Assembly (NCBI GenBank): GCA_005773145.1
Contig: SXHS01000219.1
Location: 1 to 7,361, forward strand
Direction of reading: 5' to 3'
Length of the DNA: 7,361 nt
Origin: Planctomycetaceae bacterium
Lineage (GTDB): Bacteria; Planctomycetota; Planctomycetia; Pirellulales; Pirellulaceae
Shown here: positions 5,565 to 7,361 of the stretch, in pieces
Numbering within the stretch: position 1 is the stretch's first letter
Layout of the letters: each line of letters opens with the position of its first letter
Position numbers and translations under genes: made by a program
The notes under the pieces: generated by a model
The model's database searches: none
The model's input: only the letters and a program-made list of their open reading frames with translations
Told to the model about the DNA's origin: nothing

Positions 5565-7361
5565 CTACGCCAATTTGGACAGACGGCGAATCAGCCACTC
5601 CAGGCAGAGAGCGCCGCAGATCGGAGCCAAGAGCCACCCCTTCAAGCGTTGATCGAAATCTCGATCCGGCGTCTCTGGCAAAAAGGTAACCTGATCTTGC
5701 GGCACCAGGGCTTGGTCGAGCCCCGGTGCATCGGCAGTCCCAATCGCCCCCTCCAAACCGATGAAGTACTCGCCTCCGGACCGTTTGGCCAGATCGACGA
5801 AGAGGGCATCGTTGCGCGTCGCCCGTTCGATCTCGCGGTCGGGGATCCGCACCCGCACATCGCGTCGTAGCAGCTGTGGAGATGCAGCGTCGGCCAATTC
5901 CAATTCCACGCGGTAGTCACCTTCCTGCGCCGCGACGAACTGGCCGGAATACATGCCGCCGCGCGAGGAATCCGGTACCGCATCCAACACCAGTGGTTGC
6001 GGCTGGCCATTCGGCGGACGCAATACGGCCGCCACTCGAGGATCACGAAGTGGTTGATATTGGGGATCCGTGAGCGCCGCCCGCACCAGCACCGTCTCTC
6101 CCAATGCGCATCGCTGTTTGTCCACCAATAGAACCCCCCGTGTCGAATCGCGCAGCAGGCGGCCCTGCGAAACATGACGGATTAGTTTTGTGTAATAGCG
6201 GTCGAAGTATGCCTCGTTCAGGCCGCGCAGCCGCCACATCTCACTGCTCCCCTGATAGACCACCTGTCCGGCACCGTAGTAGTGCCCGGCCAGGTACACG
6301 GGTAGCTCGGAGTCCACGGCCGTTTGCGGGTCGGAGTACCGGGAATACACTTTGGCACCCGGTTTGGGTCCGCGTACTGGGTAGTAGGCGCTCACGCCGG
6401 AGAACCCTTGCCAGAATTCACGATTGGTTGGTTCGGTATCGACGAGTCCCAGGAATTCGGCCTGCCGCCCCTCGTCGGTTAACTGCAGCGGCCAATAGAC
6501 CTCGGTGCCGAGATTGCTGGCGGATAGCAGCTGGGCCGATCGGCTGTGAAAGACTACGGGATAGAGGTCCTTGAGCGTGCGCATCCCCTCATCCGTGTTG
6601 GGCCGGGCGGTCCATTGCGGCGTGTTCACAGGGCCGGGGACGACTATAAGGCCGCCGGCCTGTTCGGCCACCCATCGATCCAGCCATTCAATCTGTTCAT
6701 CTGTGATGCGTTCCCAATCGGGATCGATGGCAACGATACAATCATAAGCAAATAATTCCTGTGCCGTGGCGGGGAACTCCGTCAACAAACGGTGGGCCTC
6801 CTGCGAAGCACCTGGCTGACTAGATTGCAAGAGAACATCCACCACCACATCACGATCACGGAAGAGAAGATTGCGCAAGAATTGATATTCACGAGCGGGG
6901 CCGCCCGCGAAGAGTAGTACCTGGTTCTTGCGGTCCACCACTTCAACCTGGGCAAACTTCTGGTTGTCTGCTGGGTCATGATCTCTTGGGTTGGCCATCA
7001 CGCGTACGTAGAAAATTTGCCTTCCCTGTTCTTGTGGCGCGTGTTCGAATTGCAGGCTCGTCACATCACCGTCGGCGCCGCAAGTAATGCGTCGTTCGTC
7101 CAATACCGTCGCACGTTCAATGTTCTTCGGTTCTTGGTCCTTGTCAGCCAACAGTTGTACGTTGACCTCAGCCCCCTCCCAGCCCGTGGATTGCAGATAG
7201 GCTCGGATCGTGAAACGATCCCCCGGATAGACGCGGCTTGGTGACTCGATGTCTACAATGCGCACATTGGCAGCCTGCTTTTCCGAGCCGATGCCAATGG
7301 GGTACAAGGAAATGGCGGCGCGCTCGGCCATGGCCCCGACTTCGCTGGCATCGATGCCCGC
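5565..7361 (-). CDS. VWA / GATase1-like membrane protein, C-terminal part (5' end outside window)
   Basis: The frame is open to the window edge (598 residues visible, TAG stop at 5567-5565), so the ATG at 7331 is internal. The first ~25 visible residues, ending in AAISLYPIGIG, look like the last helix and strand of a von Willebrand A domain. Residues ~33-140 resemble a CARDB/Ig-like beta domain (SRVYPGDRFTIRAYL). Residues ~144-400 resemble the class-I glutamine-amidotransferase-like fold found in BatA/VWA membrane proteins: VLLFAGGPAREYQFLRNLLF, then FPATAQELFAYD, then GGLIVVPGP near 235, and GSSEMWRLRGLNEAYFDRYY near 370-390. No cysteine sits at the expected nucleophile elbow, so I infer a binding or structural role rather than amidotransfer. 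A second Ig-like segment (~405-525) follows. A hydrophobic helix at ~575-590 ends in a basic tail and probably anchors the C-terminus in the inner membrane. It is the first gene of the visible block, 77 bases upstream of the next. Family placement is fairly sure; function is unknown. Confidence 0.85.
   Translation of the reverse strand, partial: AGIDASEVGAMAERAAISLYPIGIGSEKQAANVRIVDIESPSRVYPGDRFTIRAYLQSTGWEGAEVNVQLLADKDQEPKNIERATVLDERRITCGADGDVTSLQFEHAPQEQGRQIFYVRVMANPRDHDPADNQKFAQVEVVDRKNQVLLFAGGPAREYQFLRNLLFRDRDVVVDVLLQSSQPGASQEAHRLLTEFPATAQELFAYDCIVAIDPDWERITDEQIEWLDRWVAEQAGGLIVVPGPVNTPQWTARPNTDEGMRTLKDLYPVVFHSRSAQLLSASNLGTEVYWPLQLTDEGRQAEFLGLVDTEPTNREFWQGFSGVSAYYPVRGPKPGAKVYSRYSDPQTAVDSELPVYLAGHYYGAGQVVYQGSSEMWRLRGLNEAYFDRYYTKLIRHVSQGRLLRDSTRGVLLVDKQRCALGETVLVRAALTDPQYQPLRDPRVAAVLRPPNGQPQPLVLDAVPDSSRGGMYSGQFVAAQEGDYRVELELADAASPQLLRRDVRVRIPDREIERATRNDALFVDLAKRSGGEYFIGLEGAIGTADAPGLDQALVPQDQVTFLPETPDRDFDQRLKGWLLAPICGALCLEWLIRRLSKLA

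Noticed and set aside
5562..5567. TAGAAT on the minus strand at the gene 1 stop, resembling a -10 box
   Set aside because: No credible -35 element at the right distance, and the match overlaps the stop codon. It is not enough to claim a promoter for gene 2.
5128..5652. 174-residue plus-strand frame spanning the gene 1/gene 2 junction
   Set aside because: Composition is low-complexity Arg/Gln/Pro/Gly/Ser with no hydrophobic core or motif, and it overlaps two well-supported minus-strand genes.

Overview
The window is a single-strand gene block. Five open frames, all on the minus strand, fill almost all 7.4 kb. Two run off the window: the 5' part of the first gene lies beyond base 7361, and the 3' part of the last lies before base 1. 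No rRNA, tRNA, transposon, CRISPR array or convincing terminator was seen. The protein style suggests a planctomycete, probably of the Pirellulales. The signs are a GC-rich genome, secreted or membrane-anchored coiled-coil proteins of unknown function, characteristic blocks such as the EGSSVVFPEAVEQLRDDM segment and the WGNLPPKER C-terminal motif, and weak Shine-Dalgarno sites. That placement rests on recognising sequence style, not on a database search.

In transcription order (right to left) the layout is: (1) 7361-5565, the C-terminal ~600 residues of a membrane-anchored von Willebrand A / glutamine-amidotransferase-like protein of the BatA/MoxR-associated type; (2) 5487-3238, a 749-residue membrane protein with three N-terminal hydrophobic helices, a large extracytoplasmic region carrying PDYT and DDYG motifs (DUF4175-like architecture) and a long helical tail; (3) 3154-1421, a secreted, charged coiled-coil protein with an 11-unit, 12-bp tandem repeat encoding a hydrophilic KSDG linker; (4) 1421-231, a secreted alpha-helical protein with a helical-repeat-like middle, a coiled coil and a C-terminal WG.LPP...YRDVIEEYFRRL motif; (5) 227-1, the start of a small-looking secreted protein with a beta-rich 'LDG..IEG.V' segment.

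Spacing supports one operon. Genes 3 and 4 overlap by one base (TAATG). Genes 4 and 5 are separated by three bases, with a GGAGGAA site inside the end of gene 4. Genes 1/2 and 2/3 are separated by about 80 bases with no clear promoter or terminator.

The inferred theme is an envelope machine. A VWA/GATase-like anchor would be made together with a membrane coiled-coil partner and two or three exported helical or beta proteins. In planctomycetes such genes commonly sit downstream of MoxR AAA+ ATPase and DUF58 genes. Those would have to lie beyond base 7361 and are not visible here. The biochemical function is unknown, and nothing here points to a catalytic activity.
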